A stretch of DNA of 64,000 nt from Actinophytocola sp. Lineage in GTDB: Bacteria > Actinomycetota > Actinomycetes > Mycobacteriales > Pseudonocardiaceae. The position numbers and the translations under genes were made by a program. Each line of letters starts with the position of its first letter. Positions within the stretch are counted from its first letter, which is position 1. The notes beneath the pieces were generated by a model, which worked only from the letters and a program-made list of their open reading frames with translations, made no database searches and was not told the DNA's origin. The stretch is from positions 1 to 64,000 of the forward strand of contig WHTY01000009.1 in NCBI GenBank assembly GCA_009377475.1. Reading direction: 5' to 3'. Shown piece after piece: positions 8,254 to 17,928 of the stretch.

Positions 8254-9346
8254 CGCATGCCTCCAGCACGATCTTGGCGAGCACTTCGTCGGCCTCCCGG
8301 TGCCCGAGACCAACCGCAGCGGCACTCATTGTGGCCAACCGCGACCTATCGGACACCATCGGGATGACGTGCTCAACAACCCAGTCCGGTGTCAACCGTG
8401 CGTCGTCCACCATCACGGCGGCGCCCGCCTTCACGGCGGGGGCGGCATTGAGCGCCTGCTCGCCGTTGCCGTGCGGCAGCGGCACGAACACGGCGGGCAG
8501 CCCGACTGCGGACACCTCGGCCACCGTCATCGCGCCTGACCGGCACAGCACGGCGTCGGCAGCGGCGTAGGCGAGGTCCATCCGGTCCAGATACGGCACC
8601 GGCACGTACGGCGGCGCGCCGGAGAACTCCCGCACCGCGAGGGTGTTCTTCGGGCCGTGCGCGTGCAGCACGCCGATGCCCGCCTCGGAGAGCTCCCGCG
8701 CGGCCCCGGACACGGCGTCGTTGAGCGAGCGCGCGCCCTGCGAGCCGCCGAACACCAGCAGCGTCGGCGCGTCGGGGTCGAGCCCGAACTCGGCGCGGGC
8801 ATCCTTGCGCAGCGCCTCGCGGTCCAGTGCGGTGATGCTGCGCCGCAACGGGATGCCGATGGTCTCCGCCTTCGGCAGCGGCGTGCCGTCGGCCGCGCCG
8901 AACACCCGCTCGGCGAAGCGGGCGCCGACCTTGTTCGCCAGCCCGGCGTGCCGGTTCGCCTCGTGCACGAAGATCGGCACCCTGCCGCGCGCCGCGAGGT
9001 ACGCCGACAGCGACACGTAGCCGCCGAAGCCGACGACGACGTCCGCGCCGACGCGCTCAAGCACCTCCCTGGTGCGCTTCACCGACCCGCGCACCTTGCC
9101 CGGCATCCGCAGCAGCTCAGGGGTGAGCTTGCGCGGCAGCGGCACCGGCGGCACCAGCTCGAGCTCGTACCCGCGCGCGGGCACCAGCGTGCTCTCCAGG
9201 CCGCGCTCGGTGCCGAGCGCGACGACGCGCGCGCCCGGCCGCAGCCGCAGCACCGCGTCCGCCAGCGCGAGCGCGGGCTCGATGTGCCCCGCCGTCCCGC
9301 CACCGGCCACCACAACCGTCGGTTCCGTGACGGTCACTGAGTTCAC
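8246..9346 (-). CDS. murG: UDP-GlcNAc:lipid I GlcNAc transferase MurG
   Basis: 366 residues, GT28 family. The N-terminal glycine loop [20 protein letters not shown], a second loop [13 protein letters not shown] at the domain junction, and the donor-binding [19 protein letters not shown] near the C-terminus are clear. MurG makes lipid II from lipid I on the inner face of the membrane. It overlaps ftsW by 4 bp (ATGA) and murC by 8 bp, so translation is probably coupled. Confidence 0.97.
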   Translation of the reverse strand: MNSVTVTEPTVVVAGGGTAGHIEPALALADAVLRLRPGARVVALGTERGLESTLVPARGYELELVPPVPLPRKLTPELLRMPGKVRGSVKRTREVLERVGADVVVGFGGYVSLSAYLAARGRVPIFVHEANRHAGLANKVGARFAERVFGAADGTPLPKAETIGIPLRRSITALDREALRKDARAEFGLDPDAPTLLVFGGSQGARSLNDAVSGAARELSEAGIGVLHAHGPKNTLAVREFSGAPPYVPVPYLDRMDLAYAAADAVLCRSGAMTVAEVSAVGLPAVFVPLPHGNGEQALNAAPAVKAGAAVMVDDARLTPDWVVEHVIPMVSDRSRLATMSAAAVGLGHREADEVLAKIVLEACGG

Positions 9347-10851
9347 TGTCGTCGTCCTCCACGTCGTGGCTGCCTGCCCCGCACGGCCCTGCTCTGGCGC
9401 GCCTGGGTGCGGCTCCGGGTCGCAGCCGCGTTACGCGCCGGTGGCCTGCCGCGCCTCGGCTGCTGCCTGCTCCCCGCTGGCTTCGACCGGGGCCGGTAGG
9501 GCTCCGGCGGGCGCAGCCGCAGGATCGTGCCGAACTTGCCTGGTCCCTGGGTCCGCAACGCGGCGACCGCCTCCGGCTCGTGCCGCGCGCAGTTCGCCAG
9601 GATGCCGAACTGCCCCAACGTGACCACCAACGAGGTACCGCCGTACGAAATCAACGGTAGCGTGACACCGGTGACGGGGAGCAACCCGGCGACGTAGCCG
9701 ATGTTGATGGCGGCCTGCGAGACCAGCCACACCGTCAGGCTGCCGGCGACGACCCTGATCCACGGGTCGACGTTGCGGGTGGCGATGCGCAGCCCGACGA
9801 TCGCCACCCCGGCGAACAGCGCGATCACGACGGTGCAGCCGAGGAAGCCCAGCTCCTCCCCGATCAGCGCGAAGATGAAGTCGTGGTGCACGTTGGGCAG
9901 GTAGTGCCACTTCGAGCCGCCCTGGCCGAGCCCGGTGCCGAACAGCCCGCCGTCGGCGAGCGCGTACTGCGCCTGCTGTGCCTGGTAACCGGCGCCAGCG
10001 GCGTCGTTCGCCGGGGAGAGGAACGACAGCACCCTGGCGAGCCGGTAGTCCGCGACCAGCGCCAGCCCAACCACCCCGGCGAGACCGCCCGCGATCACGG
10101 CGGCGAACAGCCCGCGTGGCGCGCCGCCGAACCACAGCAGCGCGACGAGCACGACGCCGAGGCTGATGGTGCCGCCGAGGTCCGGCTGAGCCATCAGCAG
10201 CGCGAACATCACCAGCGCCACCGGCACCAGCGGCACAAGCACGTGCCGCCACAGATGCGCCAACCGCGCCTTCAGCACGAGGATGTGCGCGCCCCACAGC
10301 GCGAGCGCCACCTTGGCGATCTCCACCGGCTGCAGCGAGAACCCGCCGACGACGATCCAGCCCTGCGAGCCGTTGACGACCGAGCCCAGTGGGGTCAGCA
10401 CGGTCACCAGCAGCGCGAGCGACACGAACAGCAGCGTGCTGGACGACCCCCTGATCACCCGCAGCGGCAGCCGCAGCGCTACCCAGAACACCACCATGCC
10501 GACCAGCAGGAACACGATGTGCTTCTTGAAAAGCGAGTACGCCGTCGCGCCCTCGGTGAGGTAGGTCGACTCGACCGAGGACGCCGAGAGCACCATCACC
10601 GTGCCGATCACGGTGAGCATCCCGCACAGCGCCAGCACGAGGTGGAACGACGCGAGCGGCCGGGACAGCCACGCCGTCAGCGCGGTGCGCAGCGCGGTCA
10701 GCTTGCCGGCGAGCCCGTCGTTGCCGCCGCGCCGGGATGGGCCCTGCCGCGACCTGGTGCGCGGCGCGCCGGACGTCGTCGGTGCTTGTCGAGCCACCGT
10801 GCGGCGTCTGGTCCGTCCGCCAGCTTGCGCAACCTGCTCAATCGCTGCCAT
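9343..10851 (-). CDS. ftsW: SEDS glycosyltransferase FtsW
   Basis: 502 residues from the ATG at 10851. A basic cytoplasmic head of about 70 residues precedes about ten transmembrane helices. Conserved SEDS features include the first helix region [16 protein letters not shown], the extracellular-loop [17 protein letters not shown] and the final [19 protein letters not shown] long basic tail rich in Arg, Pro and Gln follows. FtsW polymerises septal glycan with its partner FtsI, which is not encoded nearby in this window. The gene overlaps the end of murD by 14 bp. Confidence 0.95.
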   Translation of the reverse strand: MAAIEQVAQAGGRTRRRTVARQAPTTSGAPRTRSRQGPSRRGGNDGLAGKLTALRTALTAWLSRPLASFHLVLALCGMLTVIGTVMVLSASSVESTYLTEGATAYSLFKKHIVFLLVGMVVFWVALRLPLRVIRGSSSTLLFVSLALLVTVLTPLGSVVNGSQGWIVVGGFSLQPVEIAKVALALWGAHILVLKARLAHLWRHVLVPLVPVALVMFALLMAQPDLGGTISLGVVLVALLWFGGAPRGLFAAVIAGGLAGVVGLALVADYRLARVLSFLSPANDAAGAGYQAQQAQYALADGGLFGTGLGQGGSKWHYLPNVHHDFIFALIGEELGFLGCTVVIALFAGVAIVGLRIATRNVDPWIRVVAGSLTVWLVSQAAINIGYVAGLLPVTGVTLPLISYGGTSLVVTLGQFGILANCARHEPEAVAALRTQGPGKFGTILRLRPPEPYRPRSKPAGSRQQPRRGRPPARNAAATRSRTQARQSRAVRGRQPRRGGRRQ

Positions 10852-12220
10852 CCGACTCCCCCGCAAGGGCACGCACCGCGGCAGCGAACGCCTCACCACG
10901 GTGGGCGTAGTCGCGGAACATGTCCAGCGAAGCAGCGGCAGGGGCGAGCAGCACGACGTCACCCGGTCGTGCCCATGCGCTCGCCGCGCTCACCGCCGCA
11001 ACCATGGGGTCATCGTCACCCGAACCGAGCGTGGTCATGGGGACATCCGGCGCGTGTCGGGAAACCGCGTCGCCGATCACATCCGCGTCGGCCCCAAGCA
11101 GCACGACGCCGCGCAGCCGATCGGCGGCAGCGGCGACCAGCGAGTCCACCTCGGCGCCCTTGAGCTGGCCGCCGGCGATCCAGACCACGTGCTCGTAGGA
11201 CAGCAGCGAGCCGGACGCCGCGTGCGGGTTGGTCGCCTTGGAGTCGTTGACGTAGCGCACCCCGGCGACCGTTGCCACCTCGGCGGCGCGGTGCTCCCCC
11301 GGCGTGAAGGCGCGCAGCCCGTCGCGGACGGCTTCCGGGGCGACGCCGTAGGCGCGGGCAAGCGCGGCGGCTGCCAGCGCGTTCGCGACGTTGTGGTCGC
11401 CCTCGGGCCGCACGTCCGCGATGGCGGCGAGCGCGACCGGCTCGTCGGAGAACGCGGCGTCGACCAGCATGCCGTCGACGACGCCGAGCTGGCCGGGCTT
11501 CGGCTTGCCGATGGTGAAGCCGACCCACTGCGCGTCGGGGTCAGCGTGGTCGGCGACCAGCCGCGTCGAGATCGCGTCATCGGCGTTGGCGACGGCGACC
11601 TGGGTCGCGGCGTGCAACGTGCCCTTGGCTGCGGCGTAGGCGTCGAGGTCGCCGTGCCAGTCGAGGTGGTCCTCCGCGACGTTGAGCACGACGGACGCGC
11701 GCGGCGCGAGGCTGTTCGACCAGTGCAGCTGGAAGCTGGAGAGCTCCACCGCGAGCGCCTCGTAGCCGGCGTGCACCGCGTCGAGCACGGCGAAGCCGAC
11801 GTTGCCGCAGGCCACGGCGTTGGCCCCGGCCGCGCGCAGCATCGCGGCGAGCATCCCGACGGTGGTGGTCTTGCCGTTGGTGCCGGTGACCGCGAGCCAC
11901 ACCGGCGGCGTCGATCGTTCGCGGCCGATGCGCCAGGCCAGCTCGACGTCGCCGATCACCTCGATGCCCTCGGCGGCGGCAGCGGCGAGCAGCGGCGAGT
12001 CTGGCCGCCAGCCGGGGCTGGTCACAACCAGCTCGGTGCCGTCAGGTGGCGTGATGAGGCCGCGTTCGACATGCGCCGGGGTGTCGGCCAGCGCGGCGAG
12101 GCGGTCTGCGTTGGCGTCGGTGACCGTGACCCGCGCGCCTGCCTCGCAGAGTGTGGTGACCACGGAGCGTCCCGTCACGCCAGCCCCCGCGACGAGCACC
12201 GCACGACCGCGCAGGTCCAC
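10838..12220 (-). CDS. murD: UDP-MurNAc-L-Ala--D-glutamate ligase MurD
   Basis: 460 residues. The N-terminal Rossmann domain starts LRGRAVLVAGAGVTGRSVV, the ATP loop is LAVTGTNGKTTTVGM, and the C-terminal domain carries YVNDSKATNPHA and APAAASLDMF. MurD adds D-Glu as the second residue of the stem peptide. The start codon is GTG and abuts the mraY stop. Confidence 0.97.
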   Translation of the reverse strand: MDLRGRAVLVAGAGVTGRSVVTTLCEAGARVTVTDANADRLAALADTPAHVERGLITPPDGTELVVTSPGWRPDSPLLAAAAAEGIEVIGDVELAWRIGRERSTPPVWLAVTGTNGKTTTVGMLAAMLRAAGANAVACGNVGFAVLDAVHAGYEALAVELSSFQLHWSNSLAPRASVVLNVAEDHLDWHGDLDAYAAAKGTLHAATQVAVANADDAISTRLVADHADPDAQWVGFTIGKPKPGQLGVVDGMLVDAAFSDEPVALAAIADVRPEGDHNVANALAAAALARAYGVAPEAVRDGLRAFTPGEHRAAEVATVAGVRYVNDSKATNPHAASGSLLSYEHVVWIAGGQLKGAEVDSLVAAAADRLRGVVLLGADADVIGDAVSRHAPDVPMTTLGSGDDDPMVAAVSAASAWARPGDVVLLAPAAASLDMFRDYAHRGEAFAAAVRALAGESDGSD

Positions 12221-13303
12221 CTAGCCTCCCACGAACGAGAGCTGCTCGCTGTAGAACAGCCCGAGCCCGAACATGCAGCAGATCCCGGCGAGCAGCCAGA
12301 ACCGGATGATGACGGTGGTTTCCGCCCAGCCGGCCAGCTCGAAGTGGTGATGGAACGGCGCCATGCGGAACAGCCTGCGCCGGGTCGTGCGGAACACCGC
12401 GATCTGGACGACCACCGAGACCATCTCCACCACGAACAGCCCGCCGATGACGATAGCCAGCAACTCCGTGCGGGTGGTCACCGACAGCCCTGCGACGAGG
12501 CCGCCGAGCGCGAGCGAGCCGGTGTCGCCCATGAAGATCTTCGCGGGAGCGGCGTTCCACCACAGGAAGCCGATACACGCGCCGGTCGCGGCGGCGGCGA
12601 CGACGGCGAGGTCAAGCGGGTCGCGCACGTGGTAGCAGGCGTCCTGCGGCGTCGGGGTGCACGACAGCCTGGCCTGCCAGAACGAGATCACGACGTAGGT
12701 GCCGAGCACCATCGCGGCGGCGCCGCCCGCGAGCCCGTCGAGGCCGTCGGTGAAGTTCACCGCGTTCGACCACGCCGAGATCAGCAGGTAGCAGAAGACG
12801 ATGAACACCGGCACCGGGAAGGTGATCAGCGCGAGGTCGCGCACATAGGACAGTTGCAGCGACGCGGGCGTGAGGCCGTTCTCGTCGGCGAAGTTGATCG
12901 CCAGGATCGCGAAGGTGACCGCGACGACGAGCTGGCCGACCAGTTTGGACGTCTTGTTCAGACCGAGGTTGCGCTGTTTGCGGATCTTGATGAAGTCATC
13001 GAGGAACCCGACAGCGCCGAGCCCGACCGCGAGATACAGCACCACGAGACCGGACGCAGACGGCCCGCTGCCCTCGGAGAGCGCGAGCCGCAACAGGTGC
13101 GCGGTGAAGTAGCCGACGACCATCGCCACGATGATCGCCACACCGCCCATGGTCGGCGTGCCGCGCTTGGAGCGGTGCCCCTCAGGTCCCTCCTCCCTGA
13201 TCTCCTGGCCGAAGCCCTGCCTGGCGAACACCCGGATGAGGTACGGCGTGAGCAGAATCGAGACGAGCAGACCAACCGAAGCGGCGATCAGAATGCTGAT
13301 CAC
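12221..13303 (-). CDS. mraY: Phospho-MurNAc-pentapeptide translocase MraY
   Basis: 360 residues with about ten transmembrane helices. The family motifs [33 protein letters not shown] and [13 protein letters not shown] are present, with the Mg-binding aspartates intact; the final third holds a cytoplasmic HHHFE stretch. MraY transfers the MurNAc-pentapeptide to undecaprenyl phosphate to give lipid I. It overlaps murF by 4 bp. Confidence 0.98.
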   Translation of the reverse strand: MISILIAASVGLLVSILLTPYLIRVFARQGFGQEIREEGPEGHRSKRGTPTMGGVAIIVAMVVGYFTAHLLRLALSEGSGPSASGLVVLYLAVGLGAVGFLDDFIKIRKQRNLGLNKTSKLVGQLVVAVTFAILAINFADENGLTPASLQLSYVRDLALITFPVPVFIVFCYLLISAWSNAVNFTDGLDGLAGGAAAMVLGTYVVISFWQARLSCTPTPQDACYHVRDPLDLAVVAAAATGACIGFLWWNAAPAKIFMGDTGSLALGGLVAGLSVTTRTELLAIVIGGLFVVEMVSVVVQIAVFRTTRRRLFRMAPFHHHFELAGWAETTVIIRFWLLAGICCMFGLGLFYSEQLSFVGG

Positions 13304-14820
13304 GCGTTACCACCATCCTGTTTCCCTGTGCCGACCGTGCCAGCGGTCGCGGCAGCCTGCTCCGCCCCGAGCAGCGCGTCCGCGACCCGCCAAAGTTCGG
13401 CCACCTTAGACGCCTTGACCAACACGGCGTCATCGGACCCCGCCTCGGCTGTGAGCACGGCGATAGCCTCGGCGGCGTCGGCGACGAGCATCGACTCGTC
13501 GCCCCACGAGCCCTCGTGGCACGCGCCGTGGTGCATCGCGGCTGCCCGCTCCCCCACCACGACGAGCCGGTTGATGTTGAGCCGCACCGCGAGCCTGCCG
13601 ATCTCGTCGTGGGCGGTGACGCTGTCCGCGCCCAGCTCGGCCATCTCGCCAAGCACCGCCCAGGACCGCCGGTCCCTGCTGATCGACGCGAGCGCCTTCA
13701 GCGCGGCTCGCATGGACTCCGGGTTGGCGTTGTAGGAGTCGTTGAGCACGACCAAGCCGTCGTCGCGGGTGGTGACGTGCATCCGGCGTTCGGAGCGGCG
13801 CTCGACGGCGCTCAACCGCGCGCCGACGTCGGTGACCGACGCGCCAAGCTCCAGCGCCACGGCCGCCGCCGCGAGCGCGTTGCCGACGTGGTGCTCGCCG
13901 TGCAGCCCCAGCGTCACTTCGGTCTCGCCGTGGGCGCTGACCAGCCGGAACGACGCCCGCGCCAGCTCGTCCAGCCGGACGTCGACCGCGCGCACGTCGG
14001 CGTCGGGCGACTCCCCGACCCGCACGATCTTGGCGGTCGTCCGCTCGGCCATCGCGGCGACCAGCGGGTCGTCGGCGTTGAGTACGGCCACGCCGCCGTC
14101 TTCGGCGTGCGGCAGCGCCTCGACCAGCTCGCCCTTGGCGGCGGCGATGCCCTCGCGGTAGCCGAACTCCCCGACGTGCGCGCTGCCGACGTTGAGCACC
14201 ACGCCCACGCTGGGCGGCGCGATCCGCGCCAGCTCGGCGATGTGGCCCGGTCCGCGCGCGGACAGCTCAAGCACCAGGTGCCGGGTCTCGGCGTCGGCCA
14301 GCAGCGCGGTCCACGGGTGGCCCAGCTCGTTGTTGAACGACCCTGGCGGGGCCACTGTCGGGCCCATCGGCTCAAGGAGCTGCGCGATGATGTCCTTTGT
14401 GGACGTCTTGCCGGAGGATCCGGTCACGCCGACGACGGCGAGCCCGGTCTTGGCCAGCTCGCCGACCACGTGCCTGGCGAGCGCGCCCAGCGCGGCGAGC
14501 ACGGCCGCGCCGGAGCCGTCGGTGTCCCCGGCGAGCGCGACCGAGCCCGCGTTGGCCGCGCCGGGCGGCAACGGCGGCACCAGCACGGCGGGGGCGTCGA
14601 CCGGGCGGGCGGCGAGCACCCCGGCCGCGCCGGAGGCCACCGCGCCCGCCGCGAAGTCATGTCCGTCGACCCGCTCCCCTGGCAGCGCGACGAACAGCCC
14701 GCCAGCCGCGAGCTTCCTTGAGTCGAACTCGACACCCGCGGTGATGGTCTCGCTGCCGTCGCTGTTGTGCAGCGTGCCGCCGACGATCTCGGCGAGCCGC
14801 GCAAGGCTCATGCGGATCAC
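13300..14820 (-). CDS. murF: UDP-MurNAc-tripeptide--D-Ala-D-Ala ligase MurF
   Basis: 506 residues. The N-terminal substrate domain contains [21 protein letters not shown] in pieces, the ATP loop is [13 protein letters not shown], and the C-terminal domain carries [15 protein letters not shown] and [11 protein letters not shown]. MurF completes the UDP-MurNAc-pentapeptide. It overlaps both murE and mraY by 4 bp, showing tight coupling in the operon. Confidence 0.97.
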   Translation of the reverse strand: MIRMSLARLAEIVGGTLHNSDGSETITAGVEFDSRKLAAGGLFVALPGERVDGHDFAAGAVASGAAGVLAARPVDAPAVLVPPLPPGAANAGSVALAGDTDGSGAAVLAALGALARHVVGELAKTGLAVVGVTGSSGKTSTKDIIAQLLEPMGPTVAPPGSFNNELGHPWTALLADAETRHLVLELSARGPGHIAELARIAPPSVGVVLNVGSAHVGEFGYREGIAAAKGELVEALPHAEDGGVAVLNADDPLVAAMAERTTAKIVRVGESPDADVRAVDVRLDELARASFRLVSAHGETEVTLGLHGEHHVGNALAAAAVALELGASVTDVGARLSAVERRSERRMHVTTRDDGLVVLNDSYNANPESMRAALKALASISRDRRSWAVLGEMAELGADSVTAHDEIGRLAVRLNINRLVVVGERAAAMHHGACHEGSWGDESMLVADAAEAIAVLTAEAGSDDAVLVKASKVAELWRVADALLGAEQAAATAGTVGTGKQDGGNA

Positions 14821-16376
14821 AGCCGGGCTCCTTCCACCTCGGCGCGCAGCGCGGCGGCCAGTTCGTCACGGTCTGAGAACGGGTGCACCACCCCGGCGAC
14901 GTCCTGGCCGGTCTCGTGGCCCTTGCCCGCGATGAGCACGGCGTCGCCCGGCGCGGCCAGCGACACGGCGTGCCGGATGGCCTCCTTACGGTCGCCGATC
15001 TCGACGATCTCCCCGCCGAGGCCCGGCGCGACCGCTTTCGCGCCGGACAGCATCGCCGCCCTGATCTCGGCGGGATCCTCGCTGCGGGGGTTGTCGTCGG
15101 TGACGATCAGCACGTTGCTGCGGCGGATGGCGGCCTCGCCCATCAGCGGGCGCTTGCCGACGTCGCGGTCGCCGCCGCAGCCGAGCACGGTGATGACCTT
15201 GCCCTCGGTCTGCCCGCGCAGCGCGTCCAGCGCGAGCGCCACGGCGGCGGGTTTGTGCGCGTAGTCCACGACGGCGGTGAACCCCTGGCCCTCGTTGACA
15301 CGCTCCATCCTGCCCGGCACCTGCACCGATGACAGCCCGGCGGCGATCTCGTCGGGTCCGACGCCGGTGACGTCGAGGATCGCGGCCGCGAGCAGCGCGT
15401 TGACAACGTTGAACTCGCCCGGCAGCGGCAGCGTGGTGGGGATGGTCAGCCCGTCGGGCCCGTGCAGCGTGAACGACTGCTGCCCGGTCGGCGTCGAGCC
15501 GAGGTCGCTCGCGGTCCAGGCTGCCCCGGTGCCCGCGTCCAGCGCGACAGTGATCGTCTGCGGCGTGACCAGCGTCTGGCCCCACGCGGTGTCGATGACG
15601 ACGACCTCCGTGGTGGAGCGGCCGTCGAACAGCAGCGACTTCGCCGCGAAGTACTCCTCCATGTCGCGGTGGAAGTCGAGGTGGTCCTGCGAGAGGTTGG
15701 TGAACGCGCCGACGGTGAACCGGGTGCCGTTGACCCTGCCGAGGGAGAGCGCGTGGCTGGAGACCTCCATCGGAACGTGGGTGACGCCCCGCTCGGCCAT
15801 CAGCGCGAACATCGCCTGCAGGTCGGGCGCCTCCGGCGTGGTGAACGCGCTGGCCAGCCGCTCCCCCGCGATGCGGGTCTCCACCGTGCCGATCAGCCCG
15901 GTGGCCCTGCCAGCCGCGCGCAGCCCGGACTCGACCAGGTACGCCGTCGTCGTCTTGCCGGAGGTGCCGGTGATGCCGAGCACCGCGACCTCGAGCGACG
16001 GCTCGCCGTAGATCCACGCGGCGATCTCGCCGAGCACCCCGCGCGGGTCGTCGTGGACCAGCAGCGGGACCTCGGCGTCGGTCAGGCGGGGCCGCGCCGC
16101 GCCGTCCGGGTCGGTGAGCACCGCCGCCGCGCCCGCGGCGATCGCCTGGTCCACGAAGTCGGCGCCGTGCGCGCGGGCGCCCGGCAGCGCGGCGAACAGG
16201 TCGCCGGGCCGCACCTGCTGCGCGCGCAACGCCGCGCCGGTCACCGTGGTCTCGTCGATGGGGTCGGCGCCGGCGGCGGGGATGAGACGGCCATCCGCGC
16301 GCGCGATCAAGGTGGTCACCGGAACCGGAACCGTCTTGCTCGGCCGCCAGCTTGTCATCGACGCAGCACTTCCCAT
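14817..16376 (-). CDS. murE: UDP-MurNAc-dipeptide--meso-DAP ligase MurE
   Basis: About 519 residues from the ATG at 16376; a second ATG 6 codons later is equally possible, since no strong ribosome site is seen. The ATP loop GITGTSGKTTTAYLV and the C-terminal TDDNPRSEDP, the DNPR motif that selects meso-diaminopimelate over lysine, are clear. MurE adds the third residue. This is the first dcw gene here: the usual upstream ftsI is missing, and a small palindromic repeat and a phosphofructokinase gene lie there instead. It therefore needs its own promoter in the 16377-16450 stretch. Confidence 0.96.
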   Translation of the reverse strand: MGSAASMTSWRPSKTVPVPVTTLIARADGRLIPAAGADPIDETTVTGAALRAQQVRPGDLFAALPGARAHGADFVDQAIAAGAAAVLTDPDGAARPRLTDAEVPLLVHDDPRGVLGEIAAWIYGEPSLEVAVLGITGTSGKTTTAYLVESGLRAAGRATGLIGTVETRIAGERLASAFTTPEAPDLQAMFALMAERGVTHVPMEVSSHALSLGRVNGTRFTVGAFTNLSQDHLDFHRDMEEYFAAKSLLFDGRSTTEVVVIDTAWGQTLVTPQTITVALDAGTGAAWTASDLGSTPTGQQSFTLHGPDGLTIPTTLPLPGEFNVVNALLAAAILDVTGVGPDEIAAGLSSVQVPGRMERVNEGQGFTAVVDYAHKPAAVALALDALRGQTEGKVITVLGCGGDRDVGKRPLMGEAAIRRSNVLIVTDDNPRSEDPAEIRAAMLSGAKAVAPGLGGEIVEIGDRKEAIRHAVSLAAPGDAVLIAGKGHETGQDVAGVVHPFSDRDELAAALRAEVEGARL

Positions 16377-16450
16377 GGACACGCGCCGAAGGTTACCGGC
16401 GCGACGGTGCTCACTCGGCCCCGGGATCGGCCGTGTCCTATTCATCAGTC

Positions 16451-16555
16451 GGGCTATTCACGACGGACATCTCACCTGGAGCTTCTCTCTCACCGGCAGT
16501 CACTCGTCGCGAGCCACCCTCCGGGCGGCCCCGCCGAGTGACTTGTGAATAGCCC
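16451..16555. repeat. Nested palindromic repeat (MITE-like), copy 1
   Basis: Outer arms GGGCTATTCAC (16451-16461) and GTGAATAGCCC (16545-16555) are perfect. Inside them AGTCACTCG (16498-16506) pairs with CGAGTGACT (16535-16543). The left end, including 3 more bases upstream, recurs almost unchanged at 17614 on the other side of pfp. The element is non-coding and sits where the dcw cluster is broken. Confidence 0.6.
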
Positions 16556-16564
16556 TCCCGGTGC

Positions 16565-17590
16565 TCAGCCGAAGAACACCTGGGCCTCGGCGTAACGATC
16601 CTCCGGCACCGTCTTGAGCTTCGCGGTGGCGTCGGAGAGTTTCACCCTGACGATATCGGTGCCGCGCAGCGCCACCATGGTGCCGAAGTCGCCATCGGCG
16701 ACGGCGTCGACGGCCTGCAGCCCGAACCGGGTCGCCAGCACCCGGTCGTAGGCGGTCGGCGTGCCGCCGCGCTGCGTGTGGCCGAGCACCACCGCGCGGG
16801 ACTCCTTGCCGGTGCGGTCCGCGATCTCCTCCGCGAGCCACTGGCCGACGCCGCCGAGCCGGACGTGGCCGAAGGCGTCGCGCTCGCCGGAGTGCAGCAC
16901 CTCGGCACCGCCCACCGGCACCGCGCCCTCGGCGACCACGATGATCGGCGCGTACATCCGCTCGAACCGGCGCTCCACCCACGCGACGACCTGCTCTACG
17001 TCGAACTCGCGCTCCGGCACCAGGATGACGTTCGCGCCGCCCGCGAGGCCGGAGTGCAGCGCGATCCAGCCCGCGTGCCTGCCCATCACCTCGACGACCA
17101 GCGCGCGGTGGTGCGACTCCGCCGTGGTGCGCAGCCGGTCGATGGCCTCGGTGGCGATGTGCACGGCGGTGTCGAAGCCGAAGGTGTAGTCGGTGGCGTC
17201 GAGGTCGTTGTCGATGGTCTTCGGCACGCCGACGACGTTGACTCCGTCCTTGGTGAGCCGGTTCGCCACGCCAAGGGTGTCCTCGCCGCCGATGGCGACC
17301 AGCGCGTCGACGCCCTGCTCGGCCATCACTTTCTTGATCGCGTCGGGACCGCCGTCCTCTTTGTACGGGTTGGTGCGCGATGAGCCGAGGATGGTGCCGC
17401 CGCGCGCGAGGATGTCGTCGACGTCGTCCAGTCCGAGTGGCCTGCTGTCGCCGGTCATCGGACCCTGCCAGCCGTTGCGGAAACCGGCAAGGTCCCAGTC
17501 GTGCACTTCGATCCCCTTGCGCACCACCGCCCTGATCACCGCGTTCAGTCCAGGGCAGTCACCGCCGCCGGTCAGCAAGCCAACACGCAT
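16565..17590 (-). CDS. pfp: Phosphofructokinase, pyrophosphate-dependent type
   Basis: 341 residues of the PfkA fold, converting fructose-6-phosphate to the 1,6-bisphosphate. The start MRVGLLTGGGDCPGLNAVIR and the later VVEVMGRHAGWIA and RGGTPTAYDRVLATR place it in the family. The two residues that separate ATP from PPi enzymes (E. coli G104 and G124) are here D104 (GGEDT) and K124 (VGVPKTIDND), the pair found in PPi-dependent enzymes such as that of Amycolatopsis methanolica. A reversible PPi-using reaction is therefore inferred. The ATG follows an AGGAGG 5 bases away. The gene is flanked by two copies of a small repeat. Confidence 0.93.
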   Translation of the reverse strand: MRVGLLTGGGDCPGLNAVIRAVVRKGIEVHDWDLAGFRNGWQGPMTGDSRPLGLDDVDDILARGGTILGSSRTNPYKEDGGPDAIKKVMAEQGVDALVAIGGEDTLGVANRLTKDGVNVVGVPKTIDNDLDATDYTFGFDTAVHIATEAIDRLRTTAESHHRALVVEVMGRHAGWIALHSGLAGGANVILVPEREFDVEQVVAWVERRFERMYAPIIVVAEGAVPVGGAEVLHSGERDAFGHVRLGGVGQWLAEEIADRTGKESRAVVLGHTQRGGTPTAYDRVLATRFGLQAVDAVADGDFGTMVALRGTDIVRVKLSDATAKLKTVPEDRYAEAQVFFG

Positions 17591-17613
17591 CTAGTCCTCC
17601 TGTCTCGTTCAAA

Positions 17614-17693
17614 GTCGGGCTATTCACGCCGGCATGTCCCGTCGATCACGACCCTCACCCGCAGTGAGCCTGTGCCAGGCGTCACATAGCCAC
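17614..17693. repeat. Degenerate second copy of the pfp-flanking repeat
   Basis: The 22 bases from 17614 match the left end of the element at 16448 with about three differences, including a perfect GGGCTATTCAC at 17617-17627. The inner CTCACCCGCAGTGAG resembles the CTCACCGGCAGTCACT of copy 1. The right arm is decayed (GTCACATAGCCAC near 17681-17693). Copy boundaries are approximate. Confidence 0.45.
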
Positions 17694-17779
17694 GTTCAGC
17701 CTAGTCACGACAACTTGATCGGTGCAGCCACCCCGGCGCGAACCGCGGCATCCCGGCGGGGACCCGCACCGGGAGCTGT

Positions 17780-17785
17780 TAGGGT
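17780..17785 (+). promoter_or_regulatory. -10 box of the aro leader, leaderless spacing
   Basis: TAGGGT fits the actinobacterial TANNNT -10 consensus and is followed by exactly 7 bases and then the ATG of the leader peptide. That spacing is typical of leaderless transcripts, so the message may begin at the leader ATG. No clear -35 box is visible. Confidence 0.45.
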
Positions 17786-17792
17786 GTGGCCC

Positions 17793-17858
17793 ATGCGGCG
17801 TTATTTCTGGTTTAGCGAGCCGGCCCTGGGTGGGACCGGCAGCCGAACCGTGCGCTGA
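17793..17858 (+). CDS. Aromatic leader peptide of the DAHP synthase gene
   Basis: A 21-residue open frame starts MRRYFWFSEPAL and ends in TGA. It carries Tyr-Phe-Trp-Phe as codons 4-7, that is, all three aromatic amino acids, immediately upstream of the enzyme that commits carbon to their synthesis. This is the classic design of an attenuation leader: ribosome stalling at those codons reports the aminoacyl-tRNA supply. Its codons for GAGCCGGC (17817-17824) can pair with a downstream segment, see the next entry. Function is inferred from sequence only. Confidence 0.7.
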   Translation: MRRYFWFSEPALGGTGSRTVR

Positions 17859-17867
17859 CCTCTCACC

Positions 17868-17894
17868 CCGAGCCGGAACCACAAGCCGGCTCGG
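17868..17894 (+). promoter_or_regulatory. Attenuator-like hairpin before the DAHP synthase gene
   Basis: A perfect 9-bp stem (CCGAGCCGG at 17868-17876, CCGGCTCGG at 17886-17894) with a 9-base loop lies between the leader stop and the gene. The 3' arm can pair instead with GAGCCGGC in the leader reading frame (17817-17824 with 17885-17892, 8 perfect pairs), so the two structures exclude each other. No U-run follows, so control could be Rho-dependent or translational rather than intrinsic termination. Confidence 0.6.
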
Positions 17895-17928
17895 AACGCC
17901 CGGGGCGGCTTGGAGAAAGGAAGACACC

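Noticed and set aside
5617..8367. Very long open frame on the plus strand opposite ftsQ-murC
   Set aside because: It is the complement of well-supported genes, is rich in Arg/His/Gly with no domain, and has no ribosome site; a GC-bias artefact. The same holds for long plus-strand frames at 10601-13735 and 45984-49274.
16565..17590. Calling the phosphofructokinase ATP-dependent
   Set aside because: Residues 104 and 124 are Asp and Lys, not the Gly pair of ATP enzymes.
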